Made by a program: the position numbers and the translations under genes
Shown here: positions 26,970-35,527 of the stretch, piece after piece
How the letters are laid out: each line of letters starts with the position of its first letter
Position numbering within the stretch: the stretch's first letter is position 1
Origin: Pseudomonas sp. dw_612
GTDB lineage: Bacteria > Pseudomonadota > Gammaproteobacteria > Pseudomonadales > Pseudomonadaceae
DNA: 64,000 nucleotides
Assembly (NCBI RefSeq): GCF_018449725.1
Contig: NZ_JAAVVC010000006.1
Span: 1 to 64,000 of the forward strand
Reading direction: 5' to 3'
Notes under the pieces: generated by a model
Seen by the model: only the letters and a program-made list of their open reading frames with translations
Told to the model about the DNA's origin: nothing
Database searches by the model: none

Positions 26970-27133
26970 TGTGATTTTCATGAGAGAGGAATTTATTGGC
27001 GGGGAAGGAAAGATGCCGCGCAATGCAAGGTGTTGACCCAGGCCTTTGCAGAGAGGGAGCAGATCAAGGAAAACGCTTCTCCCCGAGCAGAAAGCGACGT
27101 AACGTACCGCGCAAAATAATCAGACATTTAAGG

Positions 27134-28141
27134 ATGATGCGCGTGGGGGCTTATCGGCTGCTGCTGGCGATGCTGGTGGCGATTTCTCATATGGGCGTGA
27201 CGTTGGCAGGCTTCAACCCTGGCGTCATTGCGGTGGTGTCGTTCCTGATCATCAGCGGTTTTGTGATGACTTCGTTGATCGAGAGGAACTACAACGCCCC
27301 CGAGCAATTTCACCTGTTTTATGCGGATCGGGTGTTGCGGCTTTATCCGCAGTTCCTGCTCTATTTCATAAGCTCCTGCGCCGTGATCTATTTCCTGTTG
27401 CCCGGCACGCCCCAAGCGGCGGCGTTGACCGTCAACAACATCGTCACCAGCCTGCCGATTGTGCCGATGGGCTTTTACATGTACGGCATCACCGTGCCTG
27501 AAATACTGCCAGCGGCCTGGTCGCTGGGGCTCGAAATGTGTTTCTACCTGCTGATCCCTTTTTTGATCGTCTACAAGCTGCGAGGCGTTGCCTATGCGCT
27601 GTCCGTGGCGGTGTTCATGGTGGCTTCGCTCGGTTACATCAACACCGATGTCTACGGCTACCGACTGCTGCCCGGCGTTCTCTTCATCTTCCTCTGCGGC
27701 AGCTACCTGTACCGGATGCAGGCCCGAGGAAGGGTGATCGTTGCCGCCACCGCCATCGTCGCCACGCTGATGTTCCTGGCCATTGTCAGCGGATTCATTC
27801 CCCGACGCCCCTTCAACGCGGAGGTCACCGCCGGCATTGCCTTGGGCGTCCCGGCCGTGTTCCTGCTGAGCAAGTTGAAGTACCACCGAATGGATGAGTT
27901 GCTGGGGAACATCAGCTACGGCGTGTTTCTGAACCACTTCGTGGTGATGTATGTGCTGCGGGCTTTCTGGCCGGTGGCGTACGACGCAACGATGATCGCT
28001 GCTGTTCTGCTGCTGTCGTTCGCGTTGAGCGGTCTCTCGTATTACTGCGTCGAACGGCCAGCCTTGAAACTTCGTCACGCGCTTCGGGCTGGCGTCAGAT
28101 TTGGATCGAGTGGAGAACAGCGCAGCGGAACTGCCGGCTAG
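27134..28141 (+). CDS. Acyltransferase family 3 membrane protein
   Basis: 335 residues from ATG 27134 (or 27137), directly after TAAGG; an open frame back to 26996 is treated as noncoding because the first transmembrane helix begins at MRVGAYRLLLAMLVAISH. About 10 hydrophobic helices. The family's helix-1 His (VAISHMG) and the R-x-x-R-x-x-P signature (YADRVLRLYPQFLLYF) are present. These inner-membrane proteins O-acylate sugars of surface polysaccharides, lipid A or glycolipids. No polysaccharide genes are nearby, so its acceptor is unknown; it is an orphan between two catabolic units. Confidence 0.85.
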   Translation: MMRVGAYRLLLAMLVAISHMGVTLAGFNPGVIAVVSFLIISGFVMTSLIERNYNAPEQFHLFYADRVLRLYPQFLLYFISSCAVIYFLLPGTPQAAALTVNNIVTSLPIVPMGFYMYGITVPEILPAAWSLGLEMCFYLLIPFLIVYKLRGVAYALSVAVFMVASLGYINTDVYGYRLLPGVLFIFLCGSYLYRMQARGRVIVAATAIVATLMFLAIVSGFIPRRPFNAEVTAGIALGVPAVFLLSKLKYHRMDELLGNISYGVFLNHFVVMYVLRAFWPVAYDATMIAAVLLLSFALSGLSYYCVERPALKLRHALRAGVRFGSSGEQRSGTAG

Positions 28142-28148
28142 TCAGGCA

Positions 28149-29348
28149 TCAATTGCCCAGCGAGGCACAGGCCGCCGCGATCTTCGGTTGTTTAGGCAAC
28201 CTGGCTTCTTGCGACAAGATAAGGAGCAGACCGAGCACCGGAACGATGGCCGCGGCGAACGGGATGGCGGAGGCGCCAAGGTGGCTGTCGATCACGGCAC
28301 CGCCGATGAACCCGCCCAGGGCATTGGCGATGTTGAAGGCCGAGATGTTCGCGGTGGCTGCCAGTTCAGGGGCTTTCGCGCCGTACTTCATGACCCGCAT
28401 TTGCATCGGTGGCAGGTTGGCAAACGTGGTCACGCCGTAGATGAATGCCGCTACCAGGAACAGCCATTTGTAAGGGGCAACGAAGCCGACCAGCACCAGC
28501 GCGGCGATCATTGCGATCGGCCAGGCGATCAGCGAGCGGCGCAGATTGGCGTCAGCGGTACGCCCGCCAATGCTGTTACCGACCACCAGGCCGGCGCCGA
28601 CCACGACCAGTACCCAGGTAATCGCACTGCGGTCGAAGCCGGCGATTTGTTCTGCCACCGGCGCGATGTAGCCGTACAGCGTCATGAAACCAACCCAGCC
28701 GAGCATGGTGAAGGCGAGGCTAGCCAGTAGATTGCGGTCACGAAAGACCGAGAGTTGAGTCAGCACCGAGGCCGGTTTTTCGGCGGGCGTACGGGTGATG
28801 GTGACGGCGATCATCAGCATCGCGATGACGCCCATGACCGAGACCACGAGAAACGTGGTGTGCCAGTCGAAGGCATTGCCGATCCAGGCTCCGGCCGGTA
28901 CGCCGAGCACGTTGGCCAGGGTCAAGCCACCGAACATCTGGCCAACGGCTCTACCGGCCATGTTGTCGGCCACCATGCGTGTCGCGACGACCGCGCCGAT
29001 CCCGTAGAACGGCCCTTGGGTCAGGCCCGCCACCACACGGCTGATCATCAGCGTCGTGTAGTCGGTGCTGAAGGCGGACATCAGGTTGCCGGCGACAAAC
29101 AGCCCCATGAGCACGATCAGTACGTTGCGCTTTTCGAAGCGCGACAACCACAACGTCAGCAACGGGCCACCGATCACGATGGCCAGTGCATAGGCCGTGA
29201 TCAGGTTACCCGCCTGGCCGGTGCTGATTTTCAGGCTGTCGGCCACTTGGGGCAGGATGCCGGCGATGAGAAATTCGGCGGTGCCGATCGCAAAGGCGGA
29301 AAGGGTCAGGATCCAGATTTGAATCGGCATTCTTGAAGTCAGTGACAT
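28149..29348 (-). CDS. MFS efflux transporter (AraJ/PbuE-like)
   Basis: 399 residues from ATG 29348, which follows AGGAG at the proper distance. About 12 helices. The opening SAFAIGTAEFLIAGILPQVA matches the drug/sugar efflux branch of the major facilitator superfamily (AraJ, YdhP, PbuE), and loop 2-3 is shortened (TLWLSRFEKRNVLI). Probably exports a small organic molecule. The VOC gene ends 28 bp upstream on the same strand and a LysR gene is divergent from it, so this is a three-gene module. Confidence 0.9.
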   Translation of the reverse strand: MSLTSRMPIQIWILTLSAFAIGTAEFLIAGILPQVADSLKISTGQAGNLITAYALAIVIGGPLLTLWLSRFEKRNVLIVLMGLFVAGNLMSAFSTDYTTLMISRVVAGLTQGPFYGIGAVVATRMVADNMAGRAVGQMFGGLTLANVLGVPAGAWIGNAFDWHTTFLVVSVMGVIAMLMIAVTITRTPAEKPASVLTQLSVFRDRNLLASLAFTMLGWVGFMTLYGYIAPVAEQIAGFDRSAITWVLVVVGAGLVVGNSIGGRTADANLRRSLIAWPIAMIAALVLVGFVAPYKWLFLVAAFIYGVTTFANLPPMQMRVMKYGAKAPELAATANISAFNIANALGGFIGGAVIDSHLGASAIPFAAAIVPVLGLLLILSQEARLPKQPKIAAACASLGN

Positions 29349-29376
29349 GGTCATTCTCCTTCTAAAGGTCAGTTGA

Positions 29377-29760
29377 TCAGTGCGCGGATGGCACAGGTTC
29401 GGAAAAAACCGCTTCGAGCAGCGGGCCGCCAGGGGCGCGGAAGAACAGGCGACGTTCCTGCAATTCTTCCAGGTCCATGGTTGAGTAGCGGATGCCCAGG
29501 CGTTCCAGCTTCTGGCGGAAGGCGCCGTAGCCGTCGAGGCGAAAACCCACGTGGTCAATCGCTTCGGCGGCGTGGTCGATGCCATAGCCCTGGGTGCCGA
29601 TGATGTGCACCAGTGGCTGGCCGTCGGTGTAGAGCCAGTGACCGGGAATGCGTTTGATGGCTTGCGGGCGTTCGCCGTCCTGCAGATCGAATACGCTGCG
29701 GAAAAAATTCCGGGTGCCGTCGATATCGCGGGTGCGGATGGTGACGTGATCTAAGTGCAT
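29377..29760 (-). CDS. VOC-family protein (glyoxalase/dioxygenase superfamily)
   Basis: 127 residues from ATG 29760, preceded by CAGGAGACAGCC. One vicinal-oxygen-chelate module pair: MHLDHVTIRTRDIDGTRNFF at the start, IDHVGFRLDG in the middle and LLEAVF at the end supply the His/His/Glu metal positions. Family members isomerise methylglyoxal adducts, open aromatic rings or bind antibiotics. Coupled to an efflux-type transporter, a detoxification or resistance role is plausible. Divergent from its likely LysR regulator. Confidence 0.85.
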   Translation of the reverse strand: MHLDHVTIRTRDIDGTRNFFRSVFDLQDGERPQAIKRIPGHWLYTDGQPLVHIIGTQGYGIDHAAEAIDHVGFRLDGYGAFRQKLERLGIRYSTMDLEELQERRLFFRAPGGPLLEAVFSEPVPSAH

Positions 29761-29803
29761 GGCTGTCTCCTGCCGGTTGATGTGGCGAAGATAGACATTG
29801 CGC

Positions 29804-29821
29804 AGCAATTTGATAATTGCT
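29804..29821. promoter_or_regulatory. LysR-type dyad between VOC and LysR genes
   Basis: AGCAATT-TGAT-AATTGCT, 7-bp perfect arms around a 4-bp centre, midway in the 96-bp divergent region: the place for a LysR activation site. Confidence 0.6.
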
Positions 29822-29856
29822 TAGGATTCGAAATTACTTTTCGGAGATGGCGAAAG

Positions 29857-30753
29857 ATGACGCTGGATAACCTTGCGCTGTTTCTGATGATCGTCGAGAA
29901 GGGCGGTCTGTCTGCCGCCGGCCGTGAGCTGGGGCTGTCGCCGGCGTCGGTCTCCGAACGCCTGGCGATGCTTGAAGGCTATTACGGCGCGAGTCTGCTC
30001 ACCCGCACCACGCGCTCGATCAGCCTGACCGATGAAGGACGACTGCTGGCCGAAGGCGCCCGCCGCTTGCTGGCTGAAGCCGATGAGCTGGAAAGCAGCA
30101 TCCGCCTGGGGGCGCAAAAAATCTCCGGGCTCATTCGCCTCAGTGCGCCGGTCGATCTTGGGCAAGCGCAGATTGTGCCGATTCTCGACCGGTTTCTGGC
30201 CGAACATCCTTCGGTGACCATCGACCTCAATCTCACCGATGGTTTTGTCGACCTGGTCAGCCAAGGCATCGACTTCGCCGTGCGCTACGGGCTCCTGGCC
30301 GATAGCACATTGCGCTCCAAACCGATTGGCGAGAACCGCCGTGTCATCTGCGCGGCCCCCGGCTACCTCGAACGTAACGGCACCCCCCAGCACCCGGACG
30401 ACCTTTCCCGACATGACTGCATCGTCATGCGCTTTGGCAGCAACATCGATCGGGTCTGGACCTTCCGCGTGGCGAGTGAGGCCTACCGCGTCGTGGTCAG
30501 GGGCCGCCGGGTGGCGAACAACGGTGGGCTGGTCCGGCAGTGGTGTCTGGATGGCCACGGTATCTGCAACAAATCCGTCTGGGATGTCCAGGCCGACCTC
30601 GCGGCTGGACGGCTGGTGGAAGTGCTCCCTGATTATTCGCCCGGTCAGACGGCGCTGCAGATTGTGTACCCGCCGGTGAGTGTGTTGCCACGCCGCGTCC
30701 GGGCCTTGATTGACACCATCAGCTCGGAACTGGCGCTGGAAGTGAATGGCTGA
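29857..30753 (+). CDS. LysR-family transcriptional regulator
   Basis: 298 residues from ATG 29857; the open frame upstream overlaps the divergent gene and is not used. Helix-turn-helix (LSAAGRELGLSPASVSERLAMLE, then LLTRTTRSISLTDEG) and an effector-binding domain of the CrgA-like branch. It likely controls the divergent VOC/efflux pair through the dyad at 29804-29821 and itself. The inducer is unknown. Confidence 0.92.
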   Translation: MTLDNLALFLMIVEKGGLSAAGRELGLSPASVSERLAMLEGYYGASLLTRTTRSISLTDEGRLLAEGARRLLAEADELESSIRLGAQKISGLIRLSAPVDLGQAQIVPILDRFLAEHPSVTIDLNLTDGFVDLVSQGIDFAVRYGLLADSTLRSKPIGENRRVICAAPGYLERNGTPQHPDDLSRHDCIVMRFGSNIDRVWTFRVASEAYRVVVRGRRVANNGGLVRQWCLDGHGICNKSVWDVQADLAAGRLVEVLPDYSPGQTALQIVYPPVSVLPRRVRALIDTISSELALEVNG

Positions 30754-30777
30754 CCGCTAGCGTCGGGCCGTGCCGCC

Positions 30778-31890
30778 TCAAGGGTGGCTGGGATAGTCGA
30801 TGTAACCTCGGCTGTCGCCACCGAAGAAGGTCGCGGGGTCGGGTTCGTTCAACGGCAGACGCTCTCTCAGGCGCACAGGCAGGTCCGGATTGGCGATAAA
30901 CGGTCGTCCGAACGCGATGATATCCGCCCGACCCTGGGCAAGCGCTTGCTCCGCGCTTTCGCCGGTGTAGCCGCCAGCAAGCATCAACACGCCCCGATGC
31001 AGTGTTCTGAGTTGGTGGATGATTTCGTCCCAGCGCGGGTCGAAGTTTTCGTCCTTCACGGTCCCGACAACGGCGGGTTCCACCAGGTGCAGATAGGCCA
31101 GGTTCCAGTCGTTGAGCCGGCTCACGATATGGCCAAAGGTGGCTTGCGGCGTTTCGTCGCCCATGCCCATGAATCGGCCCATGGGTGTCAGGCGGACCGC
31201 AACCCTTTGGGCGCCCACTTCGTCGACAACGGCCTCGACCACTTCCAGCAGCAGGCGGGCACGGTTTTCAATCGTGCCGCCATAGATGTCCTGGCGATGA
31301 TTGCTGTTGCTGTTGATGAACTGGTCGAGCAGGTAACCGTTGCCGGCGTGAATCTCGACACCGTCCATGCCTGCGCGGATGGCGTTGCGCGCCGCGCGGC
31401 GGTAGTCGTCGATGATCTCCCGGATACCGTCGAGGGTCAGTTCCTGAGGGACCGGAACATCGCCCCAGATGCCGTTGCCCTGGTCATCGACAATGAAGGT
31501 TTTGCCTGGCACGGGCAGGGCACTGGGGGCGACTGGCAGCATGCCACCGGGTTGGAAGGACGGATGGGAGACGCGACCGACATGCCACAGTTGCATGAAG
31601 ATCGTACCGGCGCGGCTGTGAACGGCCTCGCTGACCGCTTGCCAGGCCTGAACCTGTTCTTCGCTGTAAATCCCCGGCGTCCAGGCATAACCCTGACCTT
31701 GCCGGGAAATCTGTGTGGCTTCGGTGACGATGAAGGCGGCACCGGCGCGCTGGCGGTAATACTCGACGTTCATTTCAGTTGGTACATCGCCGGGTTGGCC
31801 GGCACGGGAGCGAGTCAACGGGGCCATGGCCACCCGATGTTGCAAGGTGGAAGTGCCCAGTGCGATCGGTTGGAAAAGATGAGTGTTCAA
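30778..31890 (-). CDS. Old yellow enzyme family ene-reductase (NemA-like)
   Basis: 370 residues. FMN-dependent NAD(P)H reductase of activated alkenes, nitro compounds and maleimides, cytosolic. The active-site pair His/Asn is in EIHAGNGYLLDQF and the family signature YGGTIENRARLLLEV follows; the FMN-phosphate region is near GRPFIANPDLP. The start is taken as TTG 31890 because AAGGAG sits 8 bases before it and the product then begins NTHLFQPIALG, as in relatives; ATG 31917 has no ribosome site. Downstream of the C-C hydrolase gene with 96 bp between them, same strand. Confidence 0.9.
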   Translation of the reverse strand: MNTHLFQPIALGTSTLQHRVAMAPLTRSRAGQPGDVPTEMNVEYYRQRAGAAFIVTEATQISRQGQGYAWTPGIYSEEQVQAWQAVSEAVHSRAGTIFMQLWHVGRVSHPSFQPGGMLPVAPSALPVPGKTFIVDDQGNGIWGDVPVPQELTLDGIREIIDDYRRAARNAIRAGMDGVEIHAGNGYLLDQFINSNSNHRQDIYGGTIENRARLLLEVVEAVVDEVGAQRVAVRLTPMGRFMGMGDETPQATFGHIVSRLNDWNLAYLHLVEPAVVGTVKDENFDPRWDEIIHQLRTLHRGVLMLAGGYTGESAEQALAQGRADIIAFGRPFIANPDLPVRLRERLPLNEPDPATFFGGDSRGYIDYPSHP

Positions 31891-31986
31891 GGTGTTACTC
31901 CTTGGAAAAGTCGTCATGTGATGACGCGAATTCTAAAAAGGCGCTCGGCCGGGTATGGGGGCCAACGGCCGGGCGCAAAGGGGTGA

Positions 31987-33189
31987 TCAGAGGCCGGCCA
32001 GGGTTTCATCCAGCCAGTCGAAGATGGTCTGGTGAGCGCGGAACATCGCGCCCATGTGGCAATGCTCGCCTGCACCTTCTGCTTCGGTCAGCGTCACCAA
32101 CTGTTTCGCTGACTTGAGCGCGGCGTGGATCGCCTGGGGCTGGCCTTTGAGGAACTGATCGTTCTCGGCATCGAGCACCAGTGTCGCTGCCGTGATGTCA
32201 CCGGCGATCCCGGCCAGTGTGTAGAGCTTGCTCTTGCGCACGAACTCGCTGGGAGAGGTGGTGCCGAAGGTCCACATACCGTTCTGCATGGCCCAGCGCG
32301 GGCCGGTTTTGAGGGCCATGATCATGCGCAGCACCGAATCGGCCTCGTCGTCTTTCTGTGCATGGATCCACGACACCAGGTACGGCGGCAGCATGTGTTC
32401 GAAGGCGGCATGGAAGTCCAGGATGCCGTCGTCCAGGATGATCGCGGCCGGTCGGTGATCGAACGCGGCGGCACGTGCCACCAGGTAGCTGCCCAGGCTA
32501 TAGCCGAACAGGGCGATCTTGTCCGGCGCCACTTCCGGGCGGGTCAGGGCGAAATCGATGACCGGCGTGATCACGGCTTCCCAGTCATGACGAAACGTCA
32601 GCTTCGACTCGCGAATGGCCGCGCCCTGGCCAGGGCCATCGAATGCAAGGACGTTGTAGCCACGACTCAAGGCGGCGGCGCCGATGGCGACATAGGATTC
32701 TTCTTGCGTCGAATCGAAGCCGTTGTTGTAAATGATCGTCGGCTTGGGCTCACCGGAGTGGTCGGCCAGGAACAGGTAGCCGGGCAGCGTGGTGTTCTCG
32801 TAGGGGATTTCGACGATCTCGAAAGGCGTCTCGAGCAGTCGGGCCGCTTGAATAAAGGTCTGAGTCGAACGACCGGACAAACGGGCTACATCGGCATCAT
32901 TGACCGGGTTGGCGCGTTTGAAGAACTCGGCCGTGCGGTAGTAGTTCGAGGCGCGGAAGAAGGCCTGGCGTGCACTGACAGAATGCCCGGAGGCAAGGGA
33001 TTTCTCGCCGATTTTCGCCACGCGATCGGCCGTGGCCTCCCACTGTTTCAGCCAGGCATCTTCATCGCCTTCGGGAATGGCCCGTGCGGTGACAATGACT
33101 TCGCCGAGGTCGGCGCCACCGTAGTTGGCGAAGCCGGCAGTGCGCAGGGTTTCGAAAGAAAAAGACTCGTCTTCAAACAGGAATTTCAT
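31987..33189 (-). CDS. Alpha/beta hydrolase, Ayg1/FrsA-like C-C hydrolase
   Basis: 400 residues. An N-terminal helical cap (LRTAGFANYGGADLGEV, SARQAFFRASNYYRTAEFF) precedes an alpha/beta hydrolase domain: oxyanion region around GFDSTQEESY, DGPGQG, nucleophile elbow GYSLGS, acid in LDAENDQ and His in GEHCHMG. This layout fits the group holding fungal Ayg1 (polyketide shortening) and 2,6-dihydroxypseudooxynicotine hydrolase, which break C-C bonds beside ketones. The neighbouring FAD hydroxylase gene, 41 bp upstream, encodes a 2,6-dihydroxypyridine-hydroxylase-like protein, so the two may act on one aryl ketone. Substrate unproven. Confidence 0.85.
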   Translation of the reverse strand: MKFLFEDESFSFETLRTAGFANYGGADLGEVIVTARAIPEGDEDAWLKQWEATADRVAKIGEKSLASGHSVSARQAFFRASNYYRTAEFFKRANPVNDADVARLSGRSTQTFIQAARLLETPFEIVEIPYENTTLPGYLFLADHSGEPKPTIIYNNGFDSTQEESYVAIGAAALSRGYNVLAFDGPGQGAAIRESKLTFRHDWEAVITPVIDFALTRPEVAPDKIALFGYSLGSYLVARAAAFDHRPAAIILDDGILDFHAAFEHMLPPYLVSWIHAQKDDEADSVLRMIMALKTGPRWAMQNGMWTFGTTSPSEFVRKSKLYTLAGIAGDITAATLVLDAENDQFLKGQPQAIHAALKSAKQLVTLTEAEGAGEHCHMGAMFRAHQTIFDWLDETLAGL

Positions 33190-33230
33190 GGAAGTACTCC
33201 TACGGTTTTTCGATAGAAAAGTGTTTGCGT

Positions 33231-34400
33231 TTATCTGGCGGTAGCCGGACGCGACGACTGGAACAAAAGGTGATCACCGATGCGGCTGCCCTGGTCGCGC
33301 AGATACCTGCCAAGCGCCAATTGCTCTGGTTGCCAGTGGCTGAGCGCCAGGTCCGGATCGTCGGGAAAGGTTTGCAGTGCAGCGAGTAACGACAGGGCAT
33401 TGCTCGCGGCTTTTGAGGTGCTTGCCGCGGTATGTGGCCGGGGGATCGACGCTGCATCGCCGAGCAAAATGATCCGACCGTCGACCATGTGATCGACCGC
33501 GAGGTCGCGGATCGCTTGAGCAAAGGGTTGCGTTGTGGCCCTGACCACGGCCCGCAAAGGCGCGGGCAACAGCGCATCGGCCTCACGATAGAGGTGCTCG
33601 CGCCAATGGGACGCAAGCTTTCCCTCGGGAATCGAAAAGCCACGATCGCGACCGCCTGCATCGGTCATGATCTCGTGCAGTTGCGCGTTATCGGCGACGC
33701 GATACCAGACCCAGTTGTAGAGCCGGTGGCCTGGTCGCGTATCGTTGCCATCACCGGGAACGAGATAGCCGAGGATGTGCGACTGCACGTTGCTGGAAAA
33801 ACTGAAGTCACCCGATAACGCCTCACGAGCCATTGCCGGCATTTCGTCCTCGGGGACCAGGCCACGCCACGCCAGATAGCCGGCGTAGCTTGGTTCTTCG
33901 GTGGGCCACAGCAGGTGGCGCACCGTGGAACTGCTGCCATCGGCACCCACCAGCAGGTCGGCAGTCTCTTGTGTGCCATCCGCGAACCGTGCCGTCACGC
34001 GGTGGTCCGGTGTCTGGCTGAGGCCCACCAGTTTTTGGCCCTGGTGATAATGTTCCTCACCGAAAGCGGCGCGCATTGTCGAATAGATGAGCGACCAGGA
34101 TGTCTGGGTCTGGGGCGCGACATGCTTGCTCTGGATCGAGCCGTCGGGCCGAAATACCGTGCGTGACCGGGACTGGACACCCAGCTCAAGCGGCTGGAGG
34201 TCCACGCCGGTCCGACGAAAAACCTCAACCACTTCGGGCTGAAGAACGATGCCGCCGCCACGGCTGTCGAGACTGTGCGGCGAGCGCTCATAAATATCGA
34301 CATCCCACCCGGCACGCCGCAGCAGGTTGCCCGTAAACAGGCCGCCGAGTGAACCGCCGATGATCAGTGCACGTTGAGGGGATCGTTCAGGCGTGTTCAT
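33231..34400 (-). CDS. FAD-dependent monooxygenase, dihydroxypyridine-hydroxylase-like
   Basis: 389 residues from ATG 34400, close to the FAD motif IIGGSLGGLFTGNLLRRAG. An alternative ATG at 34484 has a better ribosome site (GAGGTGCAATC) and would add 28 residues; the choice is open. DG motif GADGSSSTVRHLL; the GD motif region reads GDAASIPRPHTAASTSKA, the version characteristic of 2,6-dihydroxypyridine 3-hydroxylases rather than of salicylate or p-hydroxybenzoate hydroxylases. Probably hydroxylates a ring with NAD(P)H and O2. Divergent from a LysR gene. Confidence 0.87.
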   Translation of the reverse strand: MNTPERSPQRALIIGGSLGGLFTGNLLRRAGWDVDIYERSPHSLDSRGGGIVLQPEVVEVFRRTGVDLQPLELGVQSRSRTVFRPDGSIQSKHVAPQTQTSWSLIYSTMRAAFGEEHYHQGQKLVGLSQTPDHRVTARFADGTQETADLLVGADGSSSTVRHLLWPTEEPSYAGYLAWRGLVPEDEMPAMAREALSGDFSFSSNVQSHILGYLVPGDGNDTRPGHRLYNWVWYRVADNAQLHEIMTDAGGRDRGFSIPEGKLASHWREHLYREADALLPAPLRAVVRATTQPFAQAIRDLAVDHMVDGRIILLGDAASIPRPHTAASTSKAASNALSLLAALQTFPDDPDLALSHWQPEQLALGRYLRDQGSRIGDHLLFQSSRPATAR

Positions 34401-34524
34401 GACGTGACGCTCCGACGCGCGTTCATGGGGAATAACAGACTCGGGAGAACGGGACGCTGATGTGACATCGATCAAAGTTGGCATGATTGCACCTCGCTTG
34501 GACGTCACTGTAGGTCGTAGCGCA

Positions 34525-34539
34525 ATAATTGATAATCAT
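34525..34539. promoter_or_regulatory. LysR-type dyad upstream of monooxygenase and LysR genes
   Basis: ATAATTGATAATCAT is an imperfect 15-bp dyad in the divergent region, resembling the AT-rich centre of the dyad at 29804-29821. Confidence 0.4.
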
Positions 34540-34582
34540 GCAGAATCGGGTAGGTTCGTTGCGCAAAACGCAAAGGTGGAGC

Positions 34583-35506
34583 ATGGATACATTCGCAGCG
34601 CTGAAAGCATTTGTGGCCGTTGTCGAGAGAGGGGGATTTGCGCCTGCCGGCCGACAGATGGGGGTGGCCACTTCGTCGGTGACTCGCCAGATCGATGCCT
34701 TGGAGAGAAGTCTCGGGACCCAGTTGCTCAATCGATCGACACGCAGCGTGACCTTGACCGGCTTGGGCGAGAGCTACTTCGAGCATGCGGTGCGAATTCT
34801 GGGCGACCTGGAAAACGCCAACCTTGAGGTCAGCGAGTCGGCAGGCCCGCCTCGTGGGCTGTTGAGAGTGAGCCTGCCTGTAACGTTCGCGCGTCTGCAT
34901 ATCGCTCCTGCCATCCCGGCATTTGCCAGGTTGTATCCAGAGATCCAGCTGGATCTCACGTTGTCGGACGACGTGGTCGATCTGGTCGGGGAGCGGCTGG
35001 ATCTGGCCATCCGCCTCGGCAGTGTCGAAACCTCAAGCGTTGTCGCACGTCGGATTGCACCTCATCGCCGGCTGGTGTGTGCCAGCCCGGACTACTGTGA
35101 CCAGCGGGGAGCGCCGCGATCACCCGCCGAACTCTCCGGCCACAATTGCCTGACGTTCTCCTACACCCGGGGCAACAGCCTCTGGCGGTTTTCTGGACCG
35201 TCCCAGGAGTCCGTCCGCGTCAGCGGTAGCCTGCGCACGAACAACTCCGAAATACTGCGAGAAGCTGCCATCGGCGGCATGGGCCTGGTGCTGCTGCCCA
35301 GTTGGCTCGTGGGTGCCGACATCGAGGCAGGGCGCTTGCGCGTCGTTCTCCCTGAATGGGAGGCAGGACTCGGCGGCAATAGTGGGTCGATCTATGCGGT
35401 GTATCTGCCGAATCGTCGCGCCTCGAAGACGGTTCGTGCGTTTGTCGACTTCCTTGTCGAGCGTTTCGGCGCGCCGCCGTACTGGGATGCGTCGAGCGAT
35501 GCCTGA
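34583..35506 (+). CDS. LysR-family transcriptional regulator
   Basis: 307 residues from ATG 34583 (GGTGGAGC upstream). DNA-binding part FAPAGRQMGVATSSVTRQIDALE and LLNRSTRSVTLTGLG; effector domain of the CrgA-like branch. It reads away from the hydroxylase/C-C hydrolase/ene-reductase genes and is their probable regulator. It converges on the short-chain dehydrogenase gene with 21 bp between the ends and no evident terminator. Confidence 0.92.
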   Translation: MDTFAALKAFVAVVERGGFAPAGRQMGVATSSVTRQIDALERSLGTQLLNRSTRSVTLTGLGESYFEHAVRILGDLENANLEVSESAGPPRGLLRVSLPVTFARLHIAPAIPAFARLYPEIQLDLTLSDDVVDLVGERLDLAIRLGSVETSSVVARRIAPHRRLVCASPDYCDQRGAPRSPAELSGHNCLTFSYTRGNSLWRFSGPSQESVRVSGSLRTNNSEILREAAIGGMGLVLLPSWLVGADIEAGRLRVVLPEWEAGLGGNSGSIYAVYLPNRRASKTVRAFVDFLVERFGAPPYWDASSDA

Positions 35507-35527
35507 ATGGCGAACGAGTGTCCGCAA

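Noticed and set aside
26996..27133. N-terminal extension of the acyltransferase gene
   Set aside because: The extension is charged and without motif; the first membrane helix and a ribosome site support the start at 27134 or 27137.
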